Origin: Streptomyces canus
GTDB lineage: Bacteria > Actinomycetota > Actinomycetes > Streptomycetales > Streptomycetaceae
DNA: 64,000 nucleotides
Assembly: GCF_030816965.1 (NCBI RefSeq)
Contig: NZ_JAUSYQ010000002.1
Span: 1,054,001 to 1,118,000, forward strand
Reading direction: 5' to 3'
The position numbers and the translations under genes are program-made. Below the pieces are notes generated by a model. It worked only from the letters and a program-made list of their open reading frames with translations, searched no databases and had not been told where the DNA came from. Within the stretch, counting starts at the first letter, position 1. The number at the start of each line of letters is the position of its first letter. Positions 16,518-23,691 of the stretch are shown here, piece by piece.

Positions 16518-17810
16518 TCAACCCGCCGTACAGGCCGTCCCGTTGAGTGTGAACGCACCCGGCGCCGCACTGTTCCCGCCGTGATTCGCCTGGTACCCGA
16601 TGCTGACGCTCGCGTTGGGCGCGATCGTGCCGTTGTACGTCGCGTTCGCCGCCGTCACCGTGCCGGAGGACGGGGTGTACGTGGCGCCCCAGCCGTTGGT
16701 GATGGTCTGGCCGGTGGGGAGGGTGAAGGCCAGCTGCCAGCTGTTGATCGTAGTGGTGCCGGTGTTGGTGATCGTCACGGACGCCGTCAGGCCCGTGTTC
16801 CAGGCGTTCGTCGTGGCCGTCACCTTGCAGGCGCCCGGCTGGGGTTGGGGTGCCGGGCCCGAGCTGTCGAGGCCGAAGAAGGTGAGGGCGCGGGCGGCCA
16901 TGCCGGTGGTGTAGAGGTTGTGGCCGACGCCCTGGAGGCTGATCGCCTCGACGGGGGCCCGGTCACCGGTGGCGCCGTAGCGGGTGCGGGTCCAGCCGGA
17001 GACCGGCGAGTCGGTGGCGGCAGGCGTCTGGCTGACGCCGAGGACGTTCGTCCACTGCTTGATCTCCTCCCCGAAGTTGGGGTACCGCAGCACGTCGTCC
17101 TCGGTGCCGTGCCACACCTGCATGCGCGGCCGGGTGCCGGTGTAGCCGGGGTAGGCGGCGCGGACCAGGTCGCCCCACTCCTGCGGGGTGTGGGTGATCG
17201 TGCCGCCGGAGCAGGCGCTGTTCCACTCCGAGCCGTCGGTCGTCGCGAAGCAGCCGAAGGGGACGCCGGAGAAGGCCGCGCCCGCCGCGAACACGTCCGG
17301 GTAGTCGCCGAGCAGGACGTTCGTCATCATCGCGCCGGAGGAGATGCCGGTGGCGTAGATCCTGCTGGTGTCGGCGGAGTAGGTGCGCACCGTCCAGTCG
17401 ATCATCGACTTGATCCCGACGGGGTCGCTGCCGCCGCCCCGTTTCAGTGCCTGCGGCGAGGAGACGTCGAAGCACTTGCTGGACCGGGTGACCGAGGGGT
17501 AGATCACCACGAAGCCGTAGGTGTTGGCCAGTTGGGCCCACTCGGTGCCGTTGTACATGGCCGGTCCGGATCCGGTGCAGTAGTGCACGGCCACGACGAC
17601 CGCCGGGTGCGCGGTGACGTTGTCCGGCACGTACAGGTACATCTGGAGATTGCTGGGATTCGTACCGAAGTCGGTGATCTCGGCGAGGGTGGCCGTGGGG
17701 GCGGCCTCCGTGCGGGCCGATGCGGTGGGAGCGGCGAAGAGCACCGCCGCGAGTAACGACAGCAGGGCCGGCAGCACCGACCTCAGCGGTCTCCTGGGGG
17801 TGATGGACAC
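16518..17810 (-). CDS. Secreted CE1/PHB-depolymerase-type esterase with CBM2
   Basis: This 430-residue exported enzyme starts at the GTG at 17810, with AAGG/AAGGGG sites just upstream, followed by a signal peptide ending near TASARTEA. The alpha/beta-hydrolase domain (about 40-310) has the nucleophile motif ATGISSGAMMT, an Asp in WHGTEDD and a His in LQGVGHNLY, plus CxG in VHYCTGSG. This matches the short-chain PHB depolymerase / CE1 acetylxylan-feruloyl esterase group. A Pro-rich linker leads to a C-terminal CBM2 (about 335-430) with the usual Cys at each end (GACKVTA and GTACTAG) and conserved Trp residues. The cellulose/xylan-binding CBM and the GH62 partner make plant hemicellulose deacetylation or deferuloylation more likely than PHB degradation. 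It lies 35 bp downstream of GH62 in the same operon. Confidence 0.87.
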   Translation of the reverse strand: MSITPRRPLRSVLPALLSLLAAVLFAAPTASARTEAAPTATLAEITDFGTNPSNLQMYLYVPDNVTAHPAVVVAVHYCTGSGPAMYNGTEWAQLANTYGFVVIYPSVTRSSKCFDVSSPQALKRGGGSDPVGIKSMIDWTVRTYSADTSRIYATGISSGAMMTNVLLGDYPDVFAAGAAFSGVPFGCFATTDGSEWNSACSGGTITHTPQEWGDLVRAAYPGYTGTRPRMQVWHGTEDDVLRYPNFGEEIKQWTNVLGVSQTPAATDSPVSGWTRTRYGATGDRAPVEAISLQGVGHNLYTTGMAARALTFFGLDSSGPAPQPQPGACKVTATTNAWNTGLTASVTITNTGTTTINSWQLAFTLPTGQTITNGWGATYTPSSGTVTAANATYNGTIAPNASVSIGYQANHGGNSAAPGAFTLNGTACTAG

Positions 17811-17845
17811 GTCCTTGCCCCTTTCGGTCAGCGGTATCAGAACGA

Positions 17846-18862
17846 TCAGCAGGAGGAGTTCGTCTGGGTCAACAGGGCCAGCCGCCATGGCAGTTGGGAG
17901 TGGCTCCGGTCCACTCCCGCACGGATCGCCTCACCGTGGCTGAAGTCCTTGGTCCGGGCGGACCGGCCGTCCTGGAAGGTCACGTCGTTCGAGCGGATGA
18001 GCGCGTTCGCCTCGGTGTCGGCCGGCGGCTTCCACGTGCCGCCCGGACTGTCGGCGGTCCAGGCATGGAAGCAGCGGCGCCAGTCGGAGCCGGTGGCCAG
18101 GGCTCCCACGAGCATCAGGTACGTGCCGCTGTGGCCGAGGCGGTGGACGTTGCTCGCCTCGAACAGGTCGAAGCAGTTGGGCTCGACGATCACGATCTCG
18201 GTGTCGCGGAAGCCGTTCGGGAACTCGGCGAGGGTGGTCCGGGAGCGGTACTGATGGCCGTTGTCGTCGGAGAAGAGGTAGCCGTCGCTCCGGTCGCAGA
18301 TCGTCCAGAAGTCCAGCCAGCAACCCGAGCCCTGGCTCTCCGTGAGGACCGGGGTCTCGCTGTCGAAGAAGGAGCGCGGCGCGCTCCACCTGCCCGGACC
18401 GGCCGGGTCCTTGGTCGTGGAGTACGCCGGCGGACCGGTCTGGTGGACCGTGTACGAGAGCTTCTGCGGCGCGAAGTGGAAGCCCTGGGGTACGGCCGCG
18501 TGCCGGTTGCCGATGTTCGGGTCGGCGTCCCGGAAGGCCAGGGGCGCGTCGGCCGCCCGCGACCAGTCGGCGGAGCTCGTGCGGGCGAGGCTCCACGCAC
18601 CGGCGCCGTCCGCGGTCGTCATGTAGGGGTGCCGGCGGTTCTTGGACCGGAAGACCGTCGGGTCCTTCATGGAGACGACCGGGTGGCCGGCGTCCGGCTT
18701 GGGGCCGATCAGCGGGCCGGTGGAGGACCAGCCGAAGGAGTCCGGCAGCGGGCCGGTCCGGTGGCCCGCTGCCGCCGGTCCGGGGGCGAGGGTTGTGAGT
18801 CCCAGGGCGAACAGGGTGAGCACCCTGCCGCTGATGAACGTACGCATAGGTGGAGTCGCCAC
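17846..18862 (-). CDS. GH62 alpha-L-arabinofuranosidase (single domain, shortened loop)
   Basis: This 338-residue secreted protein starts at the GTG at 18862 (GAGAGGGG ribosome site); ATG 18847 is an alternative. The signal peptide ends near PAAAGHR. The five-bladed propeller shows GH62 signatures: FGWSSTGPLIGPK, MKDPTVF (catalytic base Asp), FAPQKLSYTVHQ, DNGHQYRS, CFDLFEASNV (catalytic acid Glu), SHGEAIRAG, and LPWRLALLTQTNSSC at the end. GH62 enzymes release arabinose from arabinoxylan. Between SHGEAIRAGVD and SQLPWRLALL the family normally has about 20-25 more residues; here the link is very short, so an in-frame deletion or a shortened loop is likely. It is first in the operon with the CE1 esterase, which has the CBM that this protein lacks. 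Confidence 0.88.
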   Translation of the reverse strand: MATPPMRTFISGRVLTLFALGLTTLAPGPAAAGHRTGPLPDSFGWSSTGPLIGPKPDAGHPVVSMKDPTVFRSKNRRHPYMTTADGAGAWSLARTSSADWSRAADAPLAFRDADPNIGNRHAAVPQGFHFAPQKLSYTVHQTGPPAYSTTKDPAGPGRWSAPRSFFDSETPVLTESQGSGCWLDFWTICDRSDGYLFSDDNGHQYRSRTTLAEFPNGFRDTEIVIVEPNCFDLFEASNVHRLGHSGTYLMLVGALATGSDWRRCFHAWTADSPGGTWKPPADTEANALIRSNDVTFQDGRSARTKDFSHGEAIRAGVDRSHSQLPWRLALLTQTNSSC

Positions 18863-18944
18863 CGACTCGCCCCTCTCGGAAGCTCTCGGAAATCTCACGG
18901 AAGGGAAGCGTCCGGCGAGCATCGTGGCATGCACATGGCCGCCA

Positions 18945-18958
18945 TGGAAGCGCTCCCA
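18945..18958. promoter_or_regulatory. CebR-like operator
   Basis: TGGAAGCGCTCCCA differs at one position from the CebR consensus TGGGAGCGCTCCCA. CebR is the LacI-type cellobiose repressor of streptomycetes. The box lies 83 bp upstream of the GH62 start, in the 340-bp divergent spacer (18863-19202). It should couple the arabinofuranosidase/esterase operon to cello-oligosaccharide availability. Apart from this box and the pectate lyase promoter and leader, I see nothing else in the spacer. Confidence 0.6.
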
Positions 18959-19032
18959 CACATCGAAAGAATTCGCTCGTCTCCGTCGACCCTCCCCCGC
19001 CCTGGACGGCCGAATGTCTTCTGCGCAAAGCG

Positions 19033-19061
19033 TTGACCAGAAAGCGCTTACCCTCTACGTT
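19033..19061 (+). promoter_or_regulatory. Pectate lyase promoter with LacI-type operator in the spacer
   Basis: TTGACC (19033-19038) and TACGTT (19056-19061) are separated by 17 bp, a good vegetative-type promoter. The spacer contains GAAAGCGCTTAC (19040-19051), one base from the symmetrical GAAAGCGCTTTC of LacI-family sites. A repressor bound there would block polymerase directly. The site differs from the CebR box 80 bp away, so the two divergent operons probably answer to different sugars. Confidence 0.55.
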
Positions 19062-19202
19062 CCGTTCAGCGATGTGACCGGCCCGTACCGCCAGGCCAGA
19101 CATGACCGCTCTGCACTGCGCACGTCGTTCAGCATGGCGAACATTTTTCACGTACATGTCCAACCAAGCACCATGCAGGCACCACGGAAGGGACGCACCC
19201 GC

Positions 19203-20180
19203 ATGCGTACTCGCCCCCCACGTACACACGCGCAAAGATCCGCTCTGGCCGCCGGTGCGGCCGCGCTCGCGACGGCGGCCGCGCTGGCCGTCCCGCAGCC
19301 GGCCGGGGCTGCCGAGACCTCCCCCATCGGTTTCGGCGCCGGAACGACCGGCGGCGGCAGCGCCTCCGCGGTCACCGTCTCCACGCTGAGCGCCTTCAAG
19401 ACGGCCGTCACCGGCAGCACGGCGAAGGTCGTCAAGGTCAACGGCCTGATCTCGCTGAGCGGTACGGTCGACGTCGGCTCCAACACCACGGTGCTGGGCG
19501 TCGGCTCGTCCTCCGGGTTCACCGGCGGCGGGCTGCGGCTGAAGAAGGTCACGAACGTGGTCGTCCGCAACCTGAACATCAGCAAGCCCCTCGCGCCCGC
19601 CGACGGCATCGAGGTGCAGGCCTCGACGAAGGTGTGGATCGACCACAACTCCTTCTCGGCCGACCGCAACCACGACAAGGACTACTACGACGGCCTGCTG
19701 GACATCAACCACGGCTCCGACAGCGTCACGGTGTCCTGGAACACCTTCAAGGACCACTTCAAGGGCTCGCTCGTCGGCCACAGCGACAACAACGCGAGCG
19801 AGGACACCGGCCACCTGAAGGTGACGTACCACCACAACTGGTTCAACAACGTCAACTCGCGGATCCCCAGTCTGCGCTTCGGCACCGGGCACTTCTACGA
19901 CAACTACGTCGTCGGCGCCGAGACCGCGGTCCACTCGCGCATGGGCGCCCAGATGCTCGTGGAGAACAACGTCTTCCGGAGCACCGGAGTCGCTGTCACC
20001 ACGAACCGGAGCAGTGACGTGGACGGTTACGCCAACCTGCGCGGCAACGACCTCGGTGGAGCCGCCACCGAGGTCTCCCAGGTCGGCACCTTCACCACCG
20101 CTCCGTACAGCTACACCGCCGAGCCCGCCTCCTCCGTCGTCGCCTCGGTGACCGGCGGCGCGGGCGCCGGAAAGATCTGA
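19203..20180 (+). CDS. Secreted pectate lyase, family PL1
   Basis: This 325-residue precursor has a signal peptide ending near AGAAETS. The mature protein is a parallel beta-helix with PL1 motifs: VWIDHNSFS, DGLLDINHGSDSVTVSWN, HLKVTYHHNWFNN and NSRIPSLRFG, whose first Arg is the expected catalytic base, with Asp residues around DYYDGLLD for Ca2+. It cleaves polygalacturonate by beta-elimination outside the cell. The ATG at 19203 follows GGAAGGGA by about 10 bp; an ATG at 19173 is in frame but has no ribosome site. A second lyase of another family follows 49 bp later, and the promoter carries a LacI-type operator. Confidence 0.92.
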   Translation: MRTRPPRTHAQRSALAAGAAALATAAALAVPQPAGAAETSPIGFGAGTTGGGSASAVTVSTLSAFKTAVTGSTAKVVKVNGLISLSGTVDVGSNTTVLGVGSSSGFTGGGLRLKKVTNVVVRNLNISKPLAPADGIEVQASTKVWIDHNSFSADRNHDKDYYDGLLDINHGSDSVTVSWNTFKDHFKGSLVGHSDNNASEDTGHLKVTYHHNWFNNVNSRIPSLRFGTGHFYDNYVVGAETAVHSRMGAQMLVENNVFRSTGVAVTTNRSSDVDGYANLRGNDLGGAATEVSQVGTFTTAPYSYTAEPASSVVASVTGGAGAGKI

Positions 20181-20229
20181 CCACCCCCCCAACCCGTCCA
20201 CCCCCCGACATGGAAGAAGGAATCGGGAC

Positions 20230-21033
20230 ATGACTTCTTCGGCACGTCCACGCGCGCGTAGGCGCGCGCTGACCGGAGCCATGGCCGCACTTGGCCTCTC
20301 GGTTGGCATGATCATGACACTCAACGCGCCGACGGCCAGCGCCGCCACCTGGCCGACCGCGAACGGCAGCCAGGCGGTCTCCTCGACCATCCAGCTGTCC
20401 GGCACCAAGGACTACGGGATGAAGCGCCTGTACGGCACGGGCGACCTGGGCAGCGGCAGCCAGGACGAGGACCAGGGGCCGATCCTGAACCTGGCCGCCG
20501 GCACCGTCCTGAAGAACGTCATCATCGGGGCTCCCGCCGCCGACGGCATCCACTGCGCGGGCAGCTGCACGCTGCAGAACGTGTGGTGGGAGGACGTCGG
20601 CGAGGACGCGGCGACCTTCCGCGGCTCCTCGTCGTCGAACGTGTACACCGTCTCCGGCGGTGGCGCGCGGTCGGCCAGCGACAAGGTGTTCCAGTTCAAC
20701 GGCGCCGGGACGCTCAACGTCTCCAACTTCGCGGTGCAGAACTTCGGCACTTTCGTGCGGTCCTGCGGCAACTGCTCGACGCAGTACAAGCGGACGATCA
20801 ACCTCAACACCATCGAGGCGACCTATTCGGGCAACAAGCTCGTCGGCATCAACACCAACTACGGCGACAGTGCGACCCTGAAGAAGATCACGATCGTCGG
20901 CGACTCCAGCAAGAAGATCGTCCCGTGCCAGAAGTACATCGGGAACAACACGGGCAAGGAGCCGACCACGAACGGCTCCGGACCGGACAGTACTTACTGC
21001 AAGTACGCGACGTCCGACATCACCTACAAGTAG
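20230..21033 (+). CDS. Secreted pectate lyase, family PL3
   Basis: This 267-residue protein has a signal peptide (Arg-rich start, cleavage near ASAATWP). The rest is a PL3 pectate lyase: GPILNLAAGTVLKNVIIG, AADGIHCAGSCTLQNVWWEDVGEDAATF, KVFQFNGAG, and paired cysteines at CAGSC, CGNC, PCQK and YCKYA. PL3 enzymes are small Ca2+-dependent beta-helix lyases active on low-methyl pectin. Ribosome site GGAAGAAGGA is upstream of the ATG. It follows the PL1 gene in one transcription unit, giving two unrelated lyases for the same polymer. Confidence 0.93.
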   Translation: MTSSARPRARRRALTGAMAALGLSVGMIMTLNAPTASAATWPTANGSQAVSSTIQLSGTKDYGMKRLYGTGDLGSGSQDEDQGPILNLAAGTVLKNVIIGAPAADGIHCAGSCTLQNVWWEDVGEDAATFRGSSSSNVYTVSGGGARSASDKVFQFNGAGTLNVSNFAVQNFGTFVRSCGNCSTQYKRTINLNTIEATYSGNKLVGINTNYGDSATLKKITIVGDSSKKIVPCQKYIGNNTGKEPTTNGSGPDSTYCKYATSDITYK

Positions 21034-21049
21034 CCGCGCGGTAGGTGAA

Positions 21050-21095
21050 GGCGGCCGTACGAAGCGTCCCCGCACGGCGCTTCGCACGGCCGCCG
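21050..21095. terminator. Strong hairpin after pectate lyase genes
   Basis: GGCGGCCGTACGAAGCG pairs with CGCTTCGCACGGCCGCC over about 17 bp with one mismatch and a short loop. It sits between the convergent pectate lyase and PaaX genes, so it probably terminates both. Confidence 0.75.
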
Positions 21096-21097
21096 TG

Positions 21098-21862
21098 TCA
21101 TGTGCGGAGCTGGTTCTGGGGCACGGTGTCCGCCAGCTCTCCTTGATAGGCCGCGTATGCGGAGCGCAGTTCCGCGCCCGGCCAGTCGGGCGGCAGGAGC
21201 TCGGGCGGCAGCACCGGGTCGGTCAGCAGATGCCGTACGACGGCCGCGAAGCCGGTGAGCCGGTCCGCGGGCCGGTCCGCGTGTGCGACATGGGTGAGCA
21301 GCGCCCGGGATCGGGCCGCCCACCCGCCGAGGGACCACAGCTCGGCGGCCAGCTCCGGCCCTGGGCGACCGGGGCGGGCCGTGTAGCGTTGGGCGACCGT
21401 GTCGAGGTCGTCCGGAAGCACTCGGAGCAGGTTGGCGGGGCGCAGCCAGACGCCCTCACGGAGTTCGGCGAGCCGGAGGGCGGTCAGCCGCGCGCGCAGC
21501 TCGGCGCGTTCGGCCGGTCCACGGCCCGTCGCCGTGATCACGACCATCTCCCAGTCGCCGCTCCACGCGCGCGTGCGAGGGTGCACGGAGTCGTCCTGAC
21601 GGCGCTGACGAGCGAGCAGCCGGTCACTGAGGCCGTACACGGTGTCGGCGCGTCGCAGGTCACCGGCGCTCACCATCCGGCTGAGGGCGGCACGCAGCGT
21701 GGAGCCGCCGACCTCGAACGGCTCCACCGCGCGGAGCAGGTCCTTCACGGGCATCTCCGGCGGATGCGCGCCCAGCAGCAGGCTCAGGACGACCGACCGC
21801 GCGGACAACGGCCGCAGGTCGACCTCGTCAGGCTGCTCCGACACGTTCCTCCGCATGGTCAC
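21098..21862 (-). CDS. PaaX family transcriptional repressor
   Basis: This 254-residue protein has the PaaX layout: N-terminal winged helix (SARSVVLSLLLGAHPPEMPVKDLLRAVEPFEV then STLRAALSRMVSAGDLRR), a central PaaX domain with WSGDWEMVVITATGR and LRLAELREGVWLRPAN, and a C-terminal domain around LPPELLPPDWPG. PaaX repressors typically release DNA on binding phenylacetyl-CoA or related thioesters. It is divergent from an AidB-like acyl-CoA dehydrogenase gene whose leader contains an 8-bp inverted repeat, so that gene is the likely target. The start is placed at the GTG at 21862; an ATG two codons later is equally possible. Confidence 0.88.
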   Translation of the reverse strand: MTMRRNVSEQPDEVDLRPLSARSVVLSLLLGAHPPEMPVKDLLRAVEPFEVGGSTLRAALSRMVSAGDLRRADTVYGLSDRLLARQRRQDDSVHPRTRAWSGDWEMVVITATGRGPAERAELRARLTALRLAELREGVWLRPANLLRVLPDDLDTVAQRYTARPGRPGPELAAELWSLGGWAARSRALLTHVAHADRPADRLTGFAAVVRHLLTDPVLPPELLPPDWPGAELRSAYAAYQGELADTVPQNQLRT

Positions 21863-21883
21863 GTACTGTACGACTCCCTCATT

Positions 21884-21919
21884 GTTGCACTATTGCTACG
21901 ATCGAAGCAGGAGTGCAAC
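21884..21919. promoter_or_regulatory. Inverted repeat spanning acyl-CoA dehydrogenase leader (likely PaaX operator)
   Basis: GTTGCACT (21884-21891) and AGTGCAAC (21912-21919) are perfect 8-bp arms separated by 20 bp. The right arm overlaps the AGGAG ribosome site and abuts the ATG at 21920. A second small palindrome, CGTAC-T-GTACG (21862-21872), overlaps the paaX start. Either could bind PaaX. As RNA, the 8-bp stem could also hide the ribosome site. Confidence 0.55.
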
Positions 21920-23584
21920 ATGGGTGCCATGGTCTCCGTACCCGCGCCCGAACAGGCCGCCACCCACACCGTCACCAACCAGCCCCCTCCGCTGACTCCG
22001 TACGACGCCTCCGACGATCCCGTCCTGCTGGAAGGGCTGCGCCGCGAGGGCGCCGGCTGGGCCGAGGAGGACATCCGGCGGCTCGGTCTGCGGGCCGGGA
22101 GCGCCGAGGCCCAGGAGTGGGCGGATCAGGCCAACCGGCACGAGCCGGTACTGCGCACGCACGACCGGTACGGCAACCGCGTCGACGAGGTCGACTTCCA
22201 CCCGAGCTGGCACCACCTGATGAGGACCGCGGTCGCCGAGGGGCTGGCCGGAACCCCCTGGTCCGAAGACCGGCCCGGCGCCCATGTCGCGCGTACGGCG
22301 GGCGGGTTGGTGTGGGGGCACACGGACGCGGGCCACGGCTGCCCCACGTCGATGACGTACGCGGCGATCCCGGCGCTGCGCAAGGAGCCGGAGCTGGCGA
22401 AGGTCTACGAGCCACTGCTGACCGGCCGCGAGTACGAGCCGGAGCTCAGGGTGCCGGCCGAGAAGCGCGGTCTGCTCGCCGGCATGGGGATGACCGAGAA
22501 GCAGGGCGGCTCCGACGTCCGTACGAACACCACGACGGCGACGCCCACCGCGGAGTCGGGCGTGTACACGCTGCGCGGGCACAAGTGGTTCACGTCGGCG
22601 CCGATGTGCGACGTGTTCCTGGTGCTGGCGCAGGCGCCCGGCGGACTGTCGTGCTTCCTCGTCCCGCGCGTCCTGCCGGACGGCAGCCGCAACACCTTCC
22701 GCATCCAGCGCCTCAAGGACAAGCTCGGCAACCGGTCGAACGCCTCCTCCGAGCCGGAGTTCGACGGGACGGTCGCCTGGCTGGTCGGTCCCGAGGGACA
22801 GGGCGTCAAGACGATCATCGAGATGGTCAACTGCACGCGGCTGGACTGCGTGATGATGTCGGCGACCCTGATGCGCAGGACGCTCGTCGAGGCGGGACAC
22901 CATGCCCGGCATCGCAGCGCGTTCGGCGCCCGGCTGGTGGACCAGCCGCTGATGCGCAATGTCCTGGCCGATCTGGCGCTGGAGTCCGAGGCCGCCACCG
23001 CCCTCACGCTACGGCTCGCGGGCGCCGCCGACCGGGCGGTGCGCGGGGACACCGGCGAGCAGGCGTTCCGCCGTGTCGCCACCGCCGTCGGCAAGTACTG
23101 GGTCACCAAGCGGGGCCCGGCCTTCACCGCGGAGGCCCTGGAATGCCTCGGTGGCAACGGCTACGTGGAGGACTCGGGCATGCCCCGGCACTACCGGGAG
23201 GCACCCCTGCTGTCGATCTGGGAGGGGTCCGGGAACGTCAACGCCCTCGACGTCCTGCGGGCGTTGCGCCGTGCGCCGGACACCGCTCAGGCGCTGTTCG
23301 GAGAACTCGCCCTGGCCCAGGGGGCGGACGCCCGCCTGGACGCGGCCGTCGCCCGGCTCAAGGACCTGTTGGCCACGACGTCCGAGGCCGGCGCCCGCCG
23401 GCTCGTGGAGCACATGGCCCTCACCCTCCAGGCCTCCCTCCTCGTCCGGCACGCCCCGTCCGCGGTCGCCGACGCCTTCTGCGCGACACGACTCGGTGGC
23501 GACTGGGGGCACGCCTTCGGCACCCTGCCCGACGCGGCGGACGTGGACGCGGTCCTCGACCGAGCACTGCCTGGCCGGAACTGA
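21920..23584 (+). CDS. AidB-like acyl-CoA dehydrogenase family protein
   Basis: This 554-residue flavoprotein is longer than ordinary acyl-CoA dehydrogenases (about 380) and matches the AidB branch: an extra N-terminal segment, GMGMTEKQGGSDVRTNTT (flavin region), HKWFTSAPMCDVFLVLAQ, RLKDKLGNRSNASSE, ALECLGGNGYVEDSGMPRHYREAPL, and SIWEGSGNVNALDVLRA. AidB of E. coli is induced by alkylating agents and binds DNA; streptomycete relatives are largely unstudied. Here the gene is divergent from PaaX and not from an Ada-type regulator, so control by an acyl-CoA thioester is more likely than control by DNA damage. It stands alone, followed 107 bp later by a HEAT-repeat gene. Confidence 0.87.
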   Translation: MGAMVSVPAPEQAATHTVTNQPPPLTPYDASDDPVLLEGLRREGAGWAEEDIRRLGLRAGSAEAQEWADQANRHEPVLRTHDRYGNRVDEVDFHPSWHHLMRTAVAEGLAGTPWSEDRPGAHVARTAGGLVWGHTDAGHGCPTSMTYAAIPALRKEPELAKVYEPLLTGREYEPELRVPAEKRGLLAGMGMTEKQGGSDVRTNTTTATPTAESGVYTLRGHKWFTSAPMCDVFLVLAQAPGGLSCFLVPRVLPDGSRNTFRIQRLKDKLGNRSNASSEPEFDGTVAWLVGPEGQGVKTIIEMVNCTRLDCVMMSATLMRRTLVEAGHHARHRSAFGARLVDQPLMRNVLADLALESEAATALTLRLAGAADRAVRGDTGEQAFRRVATAVGKYWVTKRGPAFTAEALECLGGNGYVEDSGMPRHYREAPLLSIWEGSGNVNALDVLRALRRAPDTAQALFGELALAQGADARLDAAVARLKDLLATTSEAGARRLVEHMALTLQASLLVRHAPSAVADAFCATRLGGDWGHAFGTLPDAADVDAVLDRALPGRN

Positions 23585-23691
23585 TCCCTCCCCCGCTGTC
23601 CGGATCGCTCACAGTCACCCGTCGATTCCGCTTGGTTGTCAGTCCCGTGGTGCAGACTCCGATCAGTTGGTACTTCGCCTGGGAGGACAAC

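Noticed and set aside
17931..20408. Long minus-strand frame covering GH62 and both pectate lyases
   Set aside because: It runs across three recognisable genes and an intergenic promoter, and its product changes character along its length.
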